Shown here piece by piece: positions 1-12,088 of a stretch of DNA of 64,000 nt. The DNA comes from Tateyamaria pelophila (GTDB lineage: Bacteria; Pseudomonadota; Alphaproteobacteria; Rhodobacterales; Rhodobacteraceae). Made by a program: the position numbers and the translations under genes. The notes beneath the pieces were generated by a model. It did no database searches. It was not told the DNA's origin and saw nothing but the letters and a program-made list of their open reading frames with translations. Every line of letters starts with the position of its first letter. Within the stretch, counting starts at the first letter, position 1. The stretch lies in contig NZ_JAIMIA010000016.1 in assembly GCF_019966495.1 (NCBI RefSeq), positions 1-64,000 of the forward strand. Direction: 5' to 3'.

Positions 1-410
1 TCAGACAGAGCCGCCCGGTTCTCTGCGGTCGCCAGTCCCTCGGTCTCGAACCGGCCCATCTGCGACGTGGATGCGGCATGCGCATCGACGGCACGGCCAC
101 CGACAACCTGGCGCATCACGGGATCGAGCGCGAGACGGTCGGCGTCATTGACGTCCCCGTATCCTGCCAACCGGCCGTAGACCGATTGCCGAAACAGCCC
201 GTCGAGCCGGTGGATCGTGTTCTTGCCACGGCGATTATCGCACAGGGCAGCAGACGCCAGATTGGACAGACCGAGCGCGTCATCAAGCTCGCGCATCACC
301 AGAAGGCCGCCATCCGAACTGAGCTGAGCGCCCCGGAATTCCAGCCGCACGCGAGGGTCAAAATCCACACGATCTGCCCGCTGCAAGCCCGCACCCTCTG
401 GGTGATCCAT
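1..410 (-). CDS. IS1380-family transposase, N-terminal part (cut by window edge)
   Basis: The minus strand is open from an ATG at 410 to the window edge, giving about 136 residues without a stop. Near residue 30 it reads FRGAQLSSDGGLLVMREL, and further on MRQVVGGRAVDAHAASTSQM. Both are typical of the N-terminal region of IS1380-family DDE transposases. The catalytic domain would lie to the left of the window, so intactness cannot be judged. A second in-frame ATG at 419 is possible. No terminal inverted repeat could be assigned with confidence. The family call is firm; activity is unknown. Confidence 0.85.
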   Translation of the reverse strand, partial: MDHPEGAGLQRADRVDFDPRVRLEFRGAQLSSDGGLLVMRELDDALGLSNLASAALCDNRRGKNTIHRLDGLFRQSVYGRLAGYGDVNDADRLALDPVMRQVVGGRAVDAHAASTSQMGRFETEGLATAENRAALS

Positions 411-714
411 GAAACACATCCTCCGCAGCAACCAACGCCATGATATATATAGAAAATATCACGTTCAAGACAGCGAAATCAGAGATCTACTTGGGGAATG
501 CGGGTTGGTATCAGTAATCAAGGCAAACTCGGCAAATCTGTAATGAAATCTGTGGAGCGCGCGTGTTTCGGGGCCGCCGTTTCGCAGGGATTGCATCTTG
601 CGGGTCACAAAACCAGATTTCCAAACACTTCCGGCGTTGGCTGGCAAAGTGTTTGCCCGCTCTGTTTTCGAGCAATTGAACGGCTTCGGGGATGCAACGC
701 GTGCATCGGGTCTG
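411..714. other. intergenic region between IS element and oxyR
   Basis: About 300 bases with no convincing gene. It should contain the inner or outer end of the IS1380 element, but I could not define it. A short inverted repeat (TGATAT at 441-446, ATATCA at 456-461) lies just upstream of the transposase start. Open frames here are shadows without recognisable content. Confidence 0.4.
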
Positions 715-1608
715 CTATGTCGGCGCGGCACAGGCGCGGACGATGCCCGACAATTGCGTCAGCTGATCTGCCAAAGGATTGCTCTTGCGCCAAACCATGC
801 CCACCGTGCGGGTCGGCCGCGGTTTCTGGAAGCGGGCGATATGAACGGGCGCCGCTTTGGTTTCCACGTCGATCGCCATTTCAGGGATCAGGGTCACGCC
901 GATGCCGGCCCCGACCATTTGAACCAGCGTCGACAACGAGGTTCCATCCAGCCCCTCTCGCGGGCGTGACCCTCCCAAGTTGCAAAAGGAAAGGGTCTGA
1001 TCCCGAAAGCAATGCCCTTCCTCCAGCAGCAGCAGGCGCATGTCGCGCAGCGCGGCCTGGTCCGGTGCGGGCAAGTCCCTGTCACCTATGGGGCGGATCA
1101 AGACGAGGTCTTCGGTAAACAAGTCGATTTCCGTCAGGGACGGATCGGAGATCGGCAAAGCCAGAATGGCCGTATCGATTTTACCCGCCTGCAACTCTGC
1201 AATCAGCCGGGATGTGACGGTCTCCCGGATGTGGATATCCAGATCGGGATGTCTGCGGGCAAGATCGGCGATCAGCCTTGGCAGCAGGTAAGGTGCGATC
1301 GTTGGAATGATGCCGATGCGCAGACGTCCGCCCAGACCTGCGGTTGCCGCACGCGCCAAATCTCCCAACTCGTCCACCGCGCGCAGGATGGTTTGCGCGC
1401 GCTGACCAAACTCTTCTCCGAAAGCGGTAAGACGTACATGCCGCGGGCCGCGCTCGAACAACGCAAGACCAAGGGATATTTCAAGCTCCTTGATCTGGAC
1501 CGACAGCGCGGGCTGCGAAATCGCACAAGCATCCGCCGCCCGCCCGAAATGCGCCTCGCGGGCAAGGGCTTCGAAATAGCGCAACTGTTTGAGTGTGATG
1601 GTATCCAT
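715..1608 (-). CDS. oxyR: OxyR-type LysR-family peroxide-sensing regulator
   Basis: A 297-residue LysR-type regulator divergent from katG. The winged HTH spans residues 1-60 (LKQLRYFEALAREAHFGRAA). The effector domain carries EEGHCFRDQ-TLSFC with Cys200 and Cys209. These match the C199/C208 redox pair of E. coli OxyR in identity and 9-residue spacing, so disulfide-based H2O2 sensing is expected. Known OxyR proteins activate katG, and the divergent arrangement supports the same role here. Start ATG is at 1608. Confidence 0.93.
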   Translation of the reverse strand: MDTITLKQLRYFEALAREAHFGRAADACAISQPALSVQIKELEISLGLALFERGPRHVRLTAFGEEFGQRAQTILRAVDELGDLARAATAGLGGRLRIGIIPTIAPYLLPRLIADLARRHPDLDIHIRETVTSRLIAELQAGKIDTAILALPISDPSLTEIDLFTEDLVLIRPIGDRDLPAPDQAALRDMRLLLLEEGHCFRDQTLSFCNLGGSRPREGLDGTSLSTLVQMVGAGIGVTLIPEMAIDVETKAAPVHIARFQKPRPTRTVGMVWRKSNPLADQLTQLSGIVRACAAPT

Positions 1609-4018
<2,410 letters not shown>

Positions 4019-4040
4019 GCCGACACCGTTTCGTAACCTG

Positions 4041-4074
4041 AAAAACGCGGGTCAGGTGGCCCGCGTTTTTTATT
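4041..4074. terminator. bidirectional rho-independent terminator, katG/pcaG
   Basis: Arms AAAAACGCGGG (4041-4051) and CCCGCGTTTTT (4060-4070) form an 11-bp stem with an 8-base loop. A-tract and T-tract flanks make it usable from both strands. It lies between convergent katG and pcaG and touches the pcaG stop codon. Confidence 0.9.
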
Positions 4075-4682
4075 CACACATCGAAAAAGATGGTTTCGTT
4101 CGCCCCCTGAAGGTGAATATCAAACTGAAAACGGTGCGGCCCGGTTTGTTTGGCGATCAGCGTCTGTACCCGGTTTTGATGTTCGATCCGTGTCAGCCAG
4201 GGGTCGCTTTCCAGTGTGGGATCATCAGGGAAATACATGCGCGTCTGCAAGCCGATGTTGATGCCACGGGCGACAATCCAGAAGCTGATATGGGCAGACA
4301 TCATGCGCCCGTCCGGAAAGGGCACAGCGCCGGGCCTGATTGTCTCGAACGACCAAAGGCCGGTTGCACTGTCCCCGGCCGTCCGACCCCAGCCGGTAAA
4401 ATTCGGATCGCCGGCGCCACGCGGATCGCCTGCGGCGTAGATGCCATTGGCATCCGCTTGCCAGATCTCGATCAGGGCATCACGCAGCGGCGTGCCTGTC
4501 CCGTCAAAAACGGTGCCTGACACACTAATCCGTTCCCCTTTGACCCCATCCTGCACCATCGGGCTGCCCAGATCGCTGTCATATACCCCTGATACGCCCG
4601 CAAAATTCGGGACGCAGCCGATGTGGACGTAAGGACCGGCGGTCTGCGATGGGCTTTCCTTGAGGTGGTCAAGCTTTTGCAT
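4074..4682 (-). CDS. pcaG: protocatechuate 3,4-dioxygenase alpha subunit
   Basis: 202 residues, the usual length of PcaG. With PcaH it forms the Fe(III) intradiol dioxygenase that cleaves protocatechuate to 3-carboxy-cis,cis-muconate in the beta-ketoadipate pathway. The intradiol fold is recognisable from SQTAGPYVHIG near the N-terminus, IEIWQADANG, and the PDGRMMSAHISFWI segment. This subunit lacks the Tyr/Tyr/His/His iron set carried by PcaH, as expected for alpha. Its ATG overlaps the pcaH stop by one base (TGATG), so translation is coupled. Confidence 0.96.
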   Translation of the reverse strand: MQKLDHLKESPSQTAGPYVHIGCVPNFAGVSGVYDSDLGSPMVQDGVKGERISVSGTVFDGTGTPLRDALIEIWQADANGIYAAGDPRGAGDPNFTGWGRTAGDSATGLWSFETIRPGAVPFPDGRMMSAHISFWIVARGINIGLQTRMYFPDDPTLESDPWLTRIEHQNRVQTLIAKQTGPHRFQFDIHLQGANETIFFDV

Positions 4683-5407
4683 CAGTTTCCCTCCATCCGG
4701 TTTTCAAACAGGGTTGAGCGCCGTCCTCGCAATACAATATCGAACTTGTAGGCGCGTGCATCCATCGGAACGGTGTTGTTCATGTCCAATGGCGCGATCA
4801 GTTGTTCGACCGCCGCCGTGTCTGTGATCGTTGCCACAATCGGGCATGTCCAGATCAGAGGGTCACCCTCGAAATACATCTGCGTGATCAGCCGCTGGCC
4901 AAAGCTGGGTCCAAAGACGGAAAAATGGATATGCGCTGGCCGCCAGTCATTCACCCCGTTGGGCCAGGGATAGGCCCCCGGTTTCACCGTCCGTAAACGA
5001 TAGCCCCCCTGATCGTCGGTGATCGTACGTCCACAGCCGCCGAAGTTCGGATCCAGCGGCGCGAGATAGCCCTCTTTCTTGTGGCGATACCGGCCACCCG
5101 CGTTGGCCTGCCAGAACTCCAGCAAGGCACCGGGCACCCCGCGTCCGTTTTCATCGAGCACACGGCCATGTACAATCGTACGCTGTCCTATGGCCATTTC
5201 TCCCGGTTGGGCAAAGTTCAGGATCAGATCGTTGTCCAACGGGCCCAGAATATCATGCCCAAAAACCGGCCCGGTTTCCTCGCTCAGGGTGGTGTTCATC
5301 GACAAAAGCGCCCGCTGCGGAGATCGAACGACGCTGGTTTTATAATCGGGCGTCAGGCCCTTGGGTTGCCAATTTCGATCCCGGTGGAACAATGCGCCGT
5401 CACTCAT
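4682..5407 (-). CDS. pcaH: protocatechuate 3,4-dioxygenase beta subunit
   Basis: 241 residues from the ATG at 5407 ([10 protein letters not shown]). This start overlaps the end of pcaC by 8 bases and is preferred over an upstream in-frame start at 5428. All four Fe(III) ligands are visible: Tyr107 (GGRYRHK), Tyr146 (PGAYPWPNG), and His159 and His161 (PAHIHF). They sit within one residue of the Pseudomonas numbering, so the catalytic subunit looks active. It is the second gene of the pcaCHG operon. Confidence 0.97.
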   Translation of the reverse strand: MSDGALFHRDRNWQPKGLTPDYKTSVVRSPQRALLSMNTTLSEETGPVFGHDILGPLDNDLILNFAQPGEMAIGQRTIVHGRVLDENGRGVPGALLEFWQANAGGRYRHKKEGYLAPLDPNFGGCGRTITDDQGGYRLRTVKPGAYPWPNGVNDWRPAHIHFSVFGPSFGQRLITQMYFEGDPLIWTCPIVATITDTAAVEQLIAPLDMNNTVPMDARAYKFDIVLRGRRSTLFENRMEGN

Positions 5408-5783
5408 TTTCGCACTCCATCTCTGCATAGGTCTGCTTGGCCAGTTTCAGTGCATGGTTCGCGCGCGGGACGCCTGCGTAGATCGCCACGTGCTGAAAGG
5501 CCTCTGCCACATCCGTCGGCGTTGCCCCGGTGCGCGCCGTGGCGCGGATGTGCATTGGAATTTCCTCGAAATTCCCGGTCGCGGCCAACAGCGCCAAAGT
5601 CAGCATGGACCGCTCTCGCAAGCTGATCGCGTCACTGGCCCAGACGGTGCCCCACGCCCCTTCGGTGATCAATTGCTGAAACGGCTCATCCAGTGGTGTG
5701 CACGCAGCAGCGGCGCGGTCCACATGGGCATCGCCCAGGACTTTGCGGCGTATGGCGTCCCCTTTCGCGGCCTTGTCTGTCAT
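5400..5783 (-). CDS. pcaC: 4-carboxymuconolactone decarboxylase
   Basis: A 127-residue single-domain carboxymuconolactone decarboxylase (AhpD-like fold). It converts 4-carboxymuconolactone to beta-ketoadipate enol-lactone, after the PcaHG and PcaB steps. Recognisable segments are [21 protein letters not shown] and [20 protein letters not shown]. The ATG at 5783 has GGGAGG five bases upstream, which favours it over the GTG two codons earlier. It is first in the pcaCHG operon and divergent from aspS. pcaB, pcaD and pcaQ are not in the window. Confidence 0.95.
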   Translation of the reverse strand: MTDKAAKGDAIRRKVLGDAHVDRAAAACTPLDEPFQQLITEGAWGTVWASDAISLRERSMLTLALLAATGNFEEIPMHIRATARTGATPTDVAEAFQHVAIYAGVPRANHALKLAKQTYAEMECENE

Positions 5784-5937
5784 CTGCACCTCCCTTTTGG
5801 AAATTCATAACATGGCAAGGCGGGTTCGTATATCGCGGCCAAATCCCCTTTGTTGCCTTGACTTTCCCGGTCGTGAACTGTGTATCTGCGCCGATATTCG
5901 AACCGGGCTGGCCCCGGGCCATGATAGGGATAAACAC

Positions 5938-7788
5938 ATGCATGCTTACCGTTCTCACACCTGCGCTGCGCTGACATCGGCCAATGTGGGCGAAACCGTT
6001 CGCTTGTCGGGCTGGGTGCACCGCGTGCGCGACCACGGCGGCGTGCTGTTTATCGACCTGCGGGATCACTACGGCATGACGCAAGTGCTGTGCGATGCCG
6101 ACAGCCCGGTATTTGCCGACGTGGAAAAGTTGCGCAGCGAGTGGTGCATTCGCATCGATGGCACGGTCAAGGCGCGCGACGCGAGCCTGATCAACACCAA
6201 GCTGCCCACCGGAGAGATTGAAGTATACGTCCGCGACCTCGAAGTGCTCGGCCCCGCCGGAGAACTGCCCCTGATGGTGTTCGGCGATCAGGAATACCCT
6301 GAGGAAACCCGCCTGACTTACCGTTATCTCGATCTGCGCCGCGAAAAGATGCAAGCCAACATGAAGCTGCGGTCAGACGTTGTGTCGTCGATCCGCAAGC
6401 GCATGTGGGATCAGGACTTTCGTGAGTACCAGACGCCGATCATCACCGCGTCCTCGCCCGAAGGCGCGCGCGATTTCCTGGTGCCGTCACGGCTGCATCC
6501 GGGCAAGTTCTATGCCCTGCCGCAGGCCCCGCAACAGTTCAAACAACTGCTCATGGTGTCGGGCTTTGACAAATATTTCCAGATCGCGCCCTGTTTCCGC
6601 GACGAAGATCCGCGGGCGGACCGCTCGCCTACAGATTTTTACCAGCTCGACCTTGAGATGAGCTTTGTTACCCAGCAGGATGTGTTCGATACGATCCAGC
6701 CGGTGCTGACGGGCGTTTTCGAAGAATTCGGTGGCGGCAAGGCTGTCGATGCAGAGTGGCCGCAGATCAGTTACCGCGATGCGGCCCTTTGGTATGGATC
6801 GGACAAGCCCGACCTGCGCAACCCGATCAAGATGCAGGTCGTGAGCGAGCATTTCGCAGGCTCCGGCTTTGCCATCTTTGCCAAGCTGCTGGAACAGGAC
6901 GGCACCGAGATCCGCGCCATTCCCGCGCCCAAAGGCGGCAGCCGCAAGTTCTGTGACCGGATGAACGCCTATGCCCAGAAAGAGGGTTTGCCCGGGATGG
7001 GGTATATTTTCTGGCGCGAAAAGACGGCTGATGCCGTCGCTCAGGAAATGGGTATTCCGGTGAAAGAGGCGCAAGCCAAACTGAAGTCCGGTGAAGTCGC
7101 AGGCGGCATGGAAGCCGCAGGGCCACTGGCCAAGAACATCGGCCCCGAGCGCACCGAAGCGATCCGCCAGCAACTGGGTTTGGGTATCGGCGATGCGGCC
7201 TTCTTTCTCGGCGGCAAACCGAAAGCGTTCGAGGCTATCGCCGGTCGTGCGCGCAACGTAATCGGCGAAGAGTTGGGTCTTACGGAGCAAGATCGGTTTG
7301 CCTTTGCCTGGATCGTCGATTTCCCGATCTACGAAGCAGATGCGGAAACCGGCAAGATCGACTTTGAGCACAATCCGTTTTCCATGCCGCAAGGTGGGAT
7401 GGACGCGCTGCAAGGTGATCCGCTCGAGGTGTTGGGCTATCAATACGATCTGGCCTGCAACGGTTATGAGCTGGTGTCCGGCGCGATCCGGAACCACCGC
7501 CCCGAGATCATGTTCAAGGCCTTCGAGATTGCCGGCTATGACGAAGCCGAGGTGCGCAAGCGGTTCGGTGGCATGGTCAACGCGTTTCAATACGGCGCAC
7601 CACCGCACGGCGGCTGCGCTGCGGGGATCGACCGGATCGTCATGCTGCTCGCCGGAGAGCAGAATATCCGCGAGGTCATCCTGTTCCCGATGAACCAACG
7701 GGCCGAAGATCAGATGATGGATGCCCCCTCCGAGCCCACCAGCGATCAGCTGATGGAATTGGGATTGCGCGTCATTCCGCAGGACTAG
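5938..7788 (+). CDS. aspS: aspartyl-tRNA synthetase
   Basis: 616 residues counted from the ATG at 5938 ([13 protein letters not shown]). A long in-frame upstream extension is non-homologous and is excluded. The order is an N-terminal OB-fold anticodon domain (about 1-110), a class II catalytic core with motif 2 ([19 protein letters not shown]), a bacterial GAD insertion (about 290-420), and motif 3 ([15 protein letters not shown]) near the C-terminus. It charges tRNA-Asp in the cytoplasm. The bacterial length and GAD domain do not by themselves settle whether it also charges tRNA-Asn. Confidence 0.97.
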   Translation: MHAYRSHTCAALTSANVGETVRLSGWVHRVRDHGGVLFIDLRDHYGMTQVLCDADSPVFADVEKLRSEWCIRIDGTVKARDASLINTKLPTGEIEVYVRDLEVLGPAGELPLMVFGDQEYPEETRLTYRYLDLRREKMQANMKLRSDVVSSIRKRMWDQDFREYQTPIITASSPEGARDFLVPSRLHPGKFYALPQAPQQFKQLLMVSGFDKYFQIAPCFRDEDPRADRSPTDFYQLDLEMSFVTQQDVFDTIQPVLTGVFEEFGGGKAVDAEWPQISYRDAALWYGSDKPDLRNPIKMQVVSEHFAGSGFAIFAKLLEQDGTEIRAIPAPKGGSRKFCDRMNAYAQKEGLPGMGYIFWREKTADAVAQEMGIPVKEAQAKLKSGEVAGGMEAAGPLAKNIGPERTEAIRQQLGLGIGDAAFFLGGKPKAFEAIAGRARNVIGEELGLTEQDRFAFAWIVDFPIYEADAETGKIDFEHNPFSMPQGGMDALQGDPLEVLGYQYDLACNGYELVSGAIRNHRPEIMFKAFEIAGYDEAEVRKRFGGMVNAFQYGAPPHGGCAAGIDRIVMLLAGEQNIREVILFPMNQRAEDQMMDAPSEPTSDQLMELGLRVIPQD

Positions 7789-7812
7789 GCAAACGCTTGC
7801 CGAATTGTGAAC

Positions 7813-7850
7813 GTGGGTCGGTGCAAAATGCGCCGACCCACATTATATTT
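7813..7850 (+). terminator. aspS terminator
   Basis: Inverted repeat GTGGGTCGG (7813-7821) and CCGACCCAC (7833-7841), followed by the AT-rich tail ATTATATTT, 25 bases after the aspS stop. Confidence 0.8.
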
Positions 7851-7879
7851 CAGTCAGACGTAACGGGTGAGCGTGCGCT

Positions 7880-9271
7880 GTGCTGAAATTTGATCCTCAA
7901 TTGGCAGAAATCCGGTTTGGATACGGGCTTTCCCCTCTGGTGCCCGGCCCCGCCAGCCCGAAAGCCATGCTTGATGGGCTGCGCGGCCCGGACGAGATTG
8001 TCGAGCAATTCCCGATCGAGCCGTTCACCGAGTTTCAAAACCGCATGGTGGCGGCGCAGAAACAAGGCGTGATCAGACGGAAGAAGCGCGGGACGCCAGA
8101 GGCGGAGGCCGCAAAGAAACAACGCAATCTGTTGAACAAAGACGCGCGAATCGCGATGCATAAATGGCTGGGTCAAACGATGCTGCGACGGGCCCATACC
8201 AAAACGGCCTTTCGTGAGCGCCTTGTCGCGTTCTGGGCGGATCACTTCACCGCACTGGGCAAGAGCGGCGTCGTGCGCCGGGCGACGTCCCCCTATATCG
8301 AGGACGCCATACGCCCGCACATCTCAGGTCGCTTTGGGGATCTGTTGCAAGCGGCCGTGATGCACCCGCTGATGTTGAGTTATCTGGATCAAACACAGTC
8401 CATGGGGCCGCTCAGTGAACGTGCCCGGAAAATGGGACCCAGGCAGACCCCCGGCCTGAATGAAAACCTGGCCCGTGAAGTGATGGAATTGCACACGCTT
8501 GGCGTTGGTGGCCCTTATTCGCAACAGGACGTCACGCAACTGGCCGAGCTTTTCACCGGCATGACCTTTCAACCGAAAAACGGGTTCAAGTTTCGCAAAG
8601 ACTTTGTAGAACCCGGCGCTGAAACGATTTTGGGCAAAAGCTATCCGGATGCCTACAACGTGGCCCCGGTCCGCGACGTGCTGAACGATCTGGCAGCGCA
8701 TCCCGCCACGATGCGGCACATTGCGCGAAAGCTCGCGGTGCATTTTGTGTCTGATTCCCCGGATGAGGATCTGGTGCGCCAGATCGAAAAGACCTTTGAG
8801 GCCAGCGACGGCGATCTGATGTCCGTCTATGAGGTGCTCATAGGTCATCCGTCTTCCTGGGATCCGGAACTGGTCAATTACAAGCCACCGATCGATTTCA
8901 TTTCGTCTGCGGTTCGTGCATTGGGCGTGCCTGCATCCGGTTTTGAAGGGCTAAAGGACAAAGACTATTATCAAATCTTTATCAATCGACTGGTCGAAAT
9001 GGGTCAGCCGTGGGAGCGGCCACCCGGTCCGGACGGTTGGCCCGAAGAGGATCAATACTGGATCACCCCTCAGGGTCTGGCAACGCGCGTGCAATGGGCC
9101 ATGGGCATCCCTATTCGACTTGTTCCAGCACTTCCCGATCCACGTGAATTTGCAGTGTCCGCGCTCGGGGATCACGCAAACGAGACGGTGCGGTTCGCGG
9201 CCTCGGCCGCGGAAAGCAAACGCGAAGGGATTGGCCTCGTGTTGATGTCACCCCAATTTCAACGCCGGTAA
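7880..9271 (+). CDS. DUF1800 family protein
   Basis: 463 residues of the DUF1800 family. Diagnostic features are an N-terminal FDPQLAEIRFGYGLSP, FRERLVAFWADHFTA and PGLNENLAREVMELHTLGVGG. The biochemical function is not known. DUF1800 genes are regularly followed, as here 12 bases downstream, by a DUF1501 gene, and the pair probably works together in the envelope. The start is taken as GTG at 7880 because it gives the family N-terminus; no good ribosome site precedes it. No clear signal peptide is seen. Confidence 0.9.
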   Translation: MLKFDPQLAEIRFGYGLSPLVPGPASPKAMLDGLRGPDEIVEQFPIEPFTEFQNRMVAAQKQGVIRRKKRGTPEAEAAKKQRNLLNKDARIAMHKWLGQTMLRRAHTKTAFRERLVAFWADHFTALGKSGVVRRATSPYIEDAIRPHISGRFGDLLQAAVMHPLMLSYLDQTQSMGPLSERARKMGPRQTPGLNENLAREVMELHTLGVGGPYSQQDVTQLAELFTGMTFQPKNGFKFRKDFVEPGAETILGKSYPDAYNVAPVRDVLNDLAAHPATMRHIARKLAVHFVSDSPDEDLVRQIEKTFEASDGDLMSVYEVLIGHPSSWDPELVNYKPPIDFISSAVRALGVPASGFEGLKDKDYYQIFINRLVEMGQPWERPPGPDGWPEEDQYWITPQGLATRVQWAMGIPIRLVPALPDPREFAVSALGDHANETVRFAASAAESKREGIGLVLMSPQFQRR

Positions 9272-9282
9272 GGAGCCTGCCC

Positions 9283-10455
9283 ATGTCATCTTCCTTGTCT
9301 CGCCGTGATTTCCTTTTGCGTTCGGGCTTTATCGGATGCTCGTTGGCGGCCAGCCCCTTGGTGACGCCCGTCAGCTTTGCCCAGACACCGTGGGACAATC
9401 GATTGGTTGTGATCATTTTGCGCGGCGGCATGGACGGTCTGGACGTGGTGCAACCTTATGGCGATCCGGCGTTGCGCGGCTTGCGCACGACCTTGTCCGG
9501 AGGGCCGGAAAACGGTGCGCTGGATCTGGATGGGTATTTTGCGATGCACCCCGGCCTCGCGCCCCTGATGCCGATGTGGCAGGCCGGGCAACTGAGCTTT
9601 GTGCACGCGGTCTCGACGCCCTATCGCAACAAGCGCAGCCATTTCGACGGTCAGGATCTGCTGGAAGCGGGCACGAACGACCTCAACGGTGCTCGGGACG
9701 GTTGGCTGAATCGGATGCTGCTATCGGTACCGGGCGTCCACGCGCGGACGGCCTATGCCATCGGGCGCGGCGACATGCAGGTATTGCGGGGGGCGGCGGA
9801 GGTTGCCAATTGGGCGCCGGGCGCCGACTTGCGGCTGAGCCCGCAGGCGGTGCGCCTTATGGAGTTGATCACGGAGTCTGATCCGGCCATGCATGCGGCC
9901 CTCGCCGAGGCGCAATTGCTGTCTGAAGCGGATTTAGGGCGCTCTGAGAACGGCACACCGGGTCATGTCCAGATTGCCGAGTTCGCCGCCGCGCAATTGT
10001 CGAACGACGCTCGGATCGCGGCCTTTAGCCTGAACGGATGGGACACGCATCGAAATCAGAGCCGCGGATTGCCGCGTGCTCTCGGCCAACTCTCCGACAC
10101 ACTTCTGACCCTCAAGGACAAGATGCGCGGGGACACGTGGAAGAAAACCGCCGTAGTCGCGATGACGGAATTTGGCCGGACCGCGCGGCAGAACGGAACG
10201 CAGGGCACCGATCATGGAACGGGCGGGCTCATGGTGCTGGCCGGGGGTGCCATTCGGGGCGGGCGCGTGGTTGGCGACTGGCCCGGTTTGGGCGAAGGTG
10301 CTCTATATCAGGACCGTGATGTCATGCCGACGGGTGATGTGCGGGCGCACGCGGCTTGGGTCATGCAGGGCCTGACAGGGTTGGATCGTGCGACCATCGA
10401 AGGGTCGATCTTTCCGGGGGTCGAGATGGGTCCCAATCCCGGTTTGCTGTTATAG
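9283..10455 (+). CDS. DUF1501 family protein with Tat signal
   Basis: 390 residues. A twin-arginine signal (SRRDFLL, Arg7-Arg8) with a hydrophobic stretch ending near PVSFAQ indicates Tat export to the periplasm, folded and perhaps with a metal. The body is DUF1501, related to the alkaline-phosphatase/sulfatase superfamily: VVIILRGGMDGLD, HFDGQDLLEAG, NGWDTHRNQ, MTEFGRTARQNGTQGTDHG. The exact reaction is unknown. A ribosome site (AAGGAG) lies upstream, and the gene is coupled to the DUF1800 gene. Confidence 0.92.
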   Translation: MSSSLSRRDFLLRSGFIGCSLAASPLVTPVSFAQTPWDNRLVVIILRGGMDGLDVVQPYGDPALRGLRTTLSGGPENGALDLDGYFAMHPGLAPLMPMWQAGQLSFVHAVSTPYRNKRSHFDGQDLLEAGTNDLNGARDGWLNRMLLSVPGVHARTAYAIGRGDMQVLRGAAEVANWAPGADLRLSPQAVRLMELITESDPAMHAALAEAQLLSEADLGRSENGTPGHVQIAEFAAAQLSNDARIAAFSLNGWDTHRNQSRGLPRALGQLSDTLLTLKDKMRGDTWKKTAVVAMTEFGRTARQNGTQGTDHGTGGLMVLAGGAIRGGRVVGDWPGLGEGALYQDRDVMPTGDVRAHAAWVMQGLTGLDRATIEGSIFPGVEMGPNPGLLL

Positions 10456-10507
10456 GGCGATCTCAAAACTGCTTGGCCTTGCGGTGCTGTGCGCCTAACG
10501 TCCTGTC

Positions 10508-11233
10508 ATGACCTCAGTCTACGAAGTGAATGCAAAGCCTGTTGTGAACTGGACGCCGCCGCCGGTCCCCGATGCCGTGCAGGTTCTGACGGGACGATAT
10601 TGCAGGCTCGAACCGCTTGTCGCCGAACATCACGCCGCTCTGCTGTATCAGTTTTTTGCCGGGCATGACCACGTTTGGGATTACATGCCATACGGGCCGT
10701 TCTCGTCGTCTTCGAAATATCACCGTTGGGTTCGTGAAACCGAAGCCGACCCTGATGTGCAGTTCTATGCCGTCAAAAACTGTGACACCGGTGCATTCGA
10801 GGGCGTCGCCAGCTATCTTCGCATCGCGCCGCAGGCGGGCAGTATCGAGGTGGGTCACATCAATTTCAGTCCGGCCTTGCAACGGACCCGCGCGGCGACC
10901 GAGGCGATTTACCTGATGATGGCTTGGGCATTCGAGACGGGCTACCGCCGCTTTGAATGGAAATGTGATGCACTTAACACAGGATCTCGGCGTGCCGCGC
11001 AACGCTTTGGCCTGAGCTACGAAGGCATTTTCCGGCAGGCGACTGTCGTGAAGGGCCGCAATCGGGACACCGCGTGGTTCGCCGCCATTGATTCCGAATG
11101 GCCCGCGCTGAAAGAAGCGTTTGGCGCGTGGCTTGCACCGTCGAACTTCGACGCTACAGGAAGGCAGGTCGAAAGCCTTAGGGACCTTACGCAGTTGGTG
11201 CGTGTGGCGGATGATCCTGCGCTGACCGGCTGA
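10508..11233 (+). CDS. GNAT-family N-acetyltransferase (RimJ/RimL-like)
   Basis: 241 residues with a GNAT fold of the RimL/RimJ type: LTGRYCRLEPLVAEHHAAL at the N-terminus, then IEVGHINFSPALQRTRAATEAIYLMM and FEWKCDALNTGSRRAAQRFGLSYEGIFRQA. The acetyl-CoA loop is less canonical than in RimL. The likely substrate is an amine or protein N-terminus, and nothing in the context narrows it. It appears to be a single gene, 52 bases after the DUF1501 gene. Confidence 0.88.
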   Translation: MTSVYEVNAKPVVNWTPPPVPDAVQVLTGRYCRLEPLVAEHHAALLYQFFAGHDHVWDYMPYGPFSSSSKYHRWVRETEADPDVQFYAVKNCDTGAFEGVASYLRIAPQAGSIEVGHINFSPALQRTRAATEAIYLMMAWAFETGYRRFEWKCDALNTGSRRAAQRFGLSYEGIFRQATVVKGRNRDTAWFAAIDSEWPALKEAFGAWLAPSNFDATGRQVESLRDLTQLVRVADDPALTG

Positions 11234-11326
11234 GCGGGGTCAGATCGCGATCTTTTCTGCCAGCCGTTCCTGAACCAGTCCGGCCACAGTCGCGAGCTCG
11301 GATGCGGCAGACCCCCCGCGCGCCCG

Positions 11327-11959
11327 TTAGGCGGCCAAAGCATCAGAGGCCATGATCAGGGCGTTGTCGTCCGCGCTTCGCGCCACTCCGCCCAGAAACT
11401 GAGCGATGTAATCCAGCGTGCGGATGTCTGTCGCGCTCTCCAACACATCTGCCACATGCGCCATGTCGTCACGATAGGCGATTGGGTCTGGTTGGACGAC
11501 GTCCTGAACCACGGCGCGTGGGCCTCTTGGGCGCCGATCCGCGGGGAGATTTGAAACAATACGATCCTGAAAAATGGCCAATGCGGTAACGGGTTTTGCG
11601 AGAAACCCGTCTGCCCCGGCGGCCATCGCAGCGGCCTCGCCAGTGTCGTCACCGGAGGTGCCGAGGATGACCTCGGGTCTTGGGCTCGCCTGGGCGAGCT
11701 CTCGTATCAGATCCGTACCACTGCCATCCGGCAGGCCAAGGTCGATGATGGCCACACTCGGGCGATAGACCTGTAGATGTCTGCGCGCTGACCGCAGCGT
11801 ATCGGCGCGTCTTATGCGCGCACCGCTGCGCAAACATAGCAGTCGCATCGCTTCGCACGCATAGCGGCTGTCTTCGATCACCAGCACTGTGAGGCCCAAC
11901 AAGGGGCGCATTGCAGTGGGCGCGGGGTAATTTGGTTTGAACGGGTCTGTCGAATCCAT
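11327..11959 (-). CDS. stand-alone response regulator receiver protein
   Basis: 210 residues. A CheY-like receiver occupies about residues 22-140: acidic patch VLVIEDS, phospho-acceptor Asp in AIIDLGLPDGSG, conserved Thr/Ser in GTSGDD and Lys in FLAKPV. The remaining roughly 70 residues show no DNA-binding or enzymatic output domain that I recognise. The ATG at 11959 has AGGAGG upstream and is preferred to the GTG just before it. No partner kinase is adjacent, so the signal and target are unknown. Confidence 0.88.
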   Translation of the reverse strand: MDSTDPFKPNYPAPTAMRPLLGLTVLVIEDSRYACEAMRLLCLRSGARIRRADTLRSARRHLQVYRPSVAIIDLGLPDGSGTDLIRELAQASPRPEVILGTSGDDTGEAAAMAAGADGFLAKPVTALAIFQDRIVSNLPADRRPRGPRAVVQDVVQPDPIAYRDDMAHVADVLESATDIRTLDYIAQFLGGVARSADDNALIMASDALAA

Positions 11960-12088
11960 CACATCCTCCTACTTGTGGCGCACCCCAATCGTTACGCGCG
12001 GATGGATAACAGGGCGTTAACGCGTCCTCTTGCACGTGCCATTCACCTTGGCGATAAGGGCGCAACGCCCATGAAAAGGAGCCTGACC

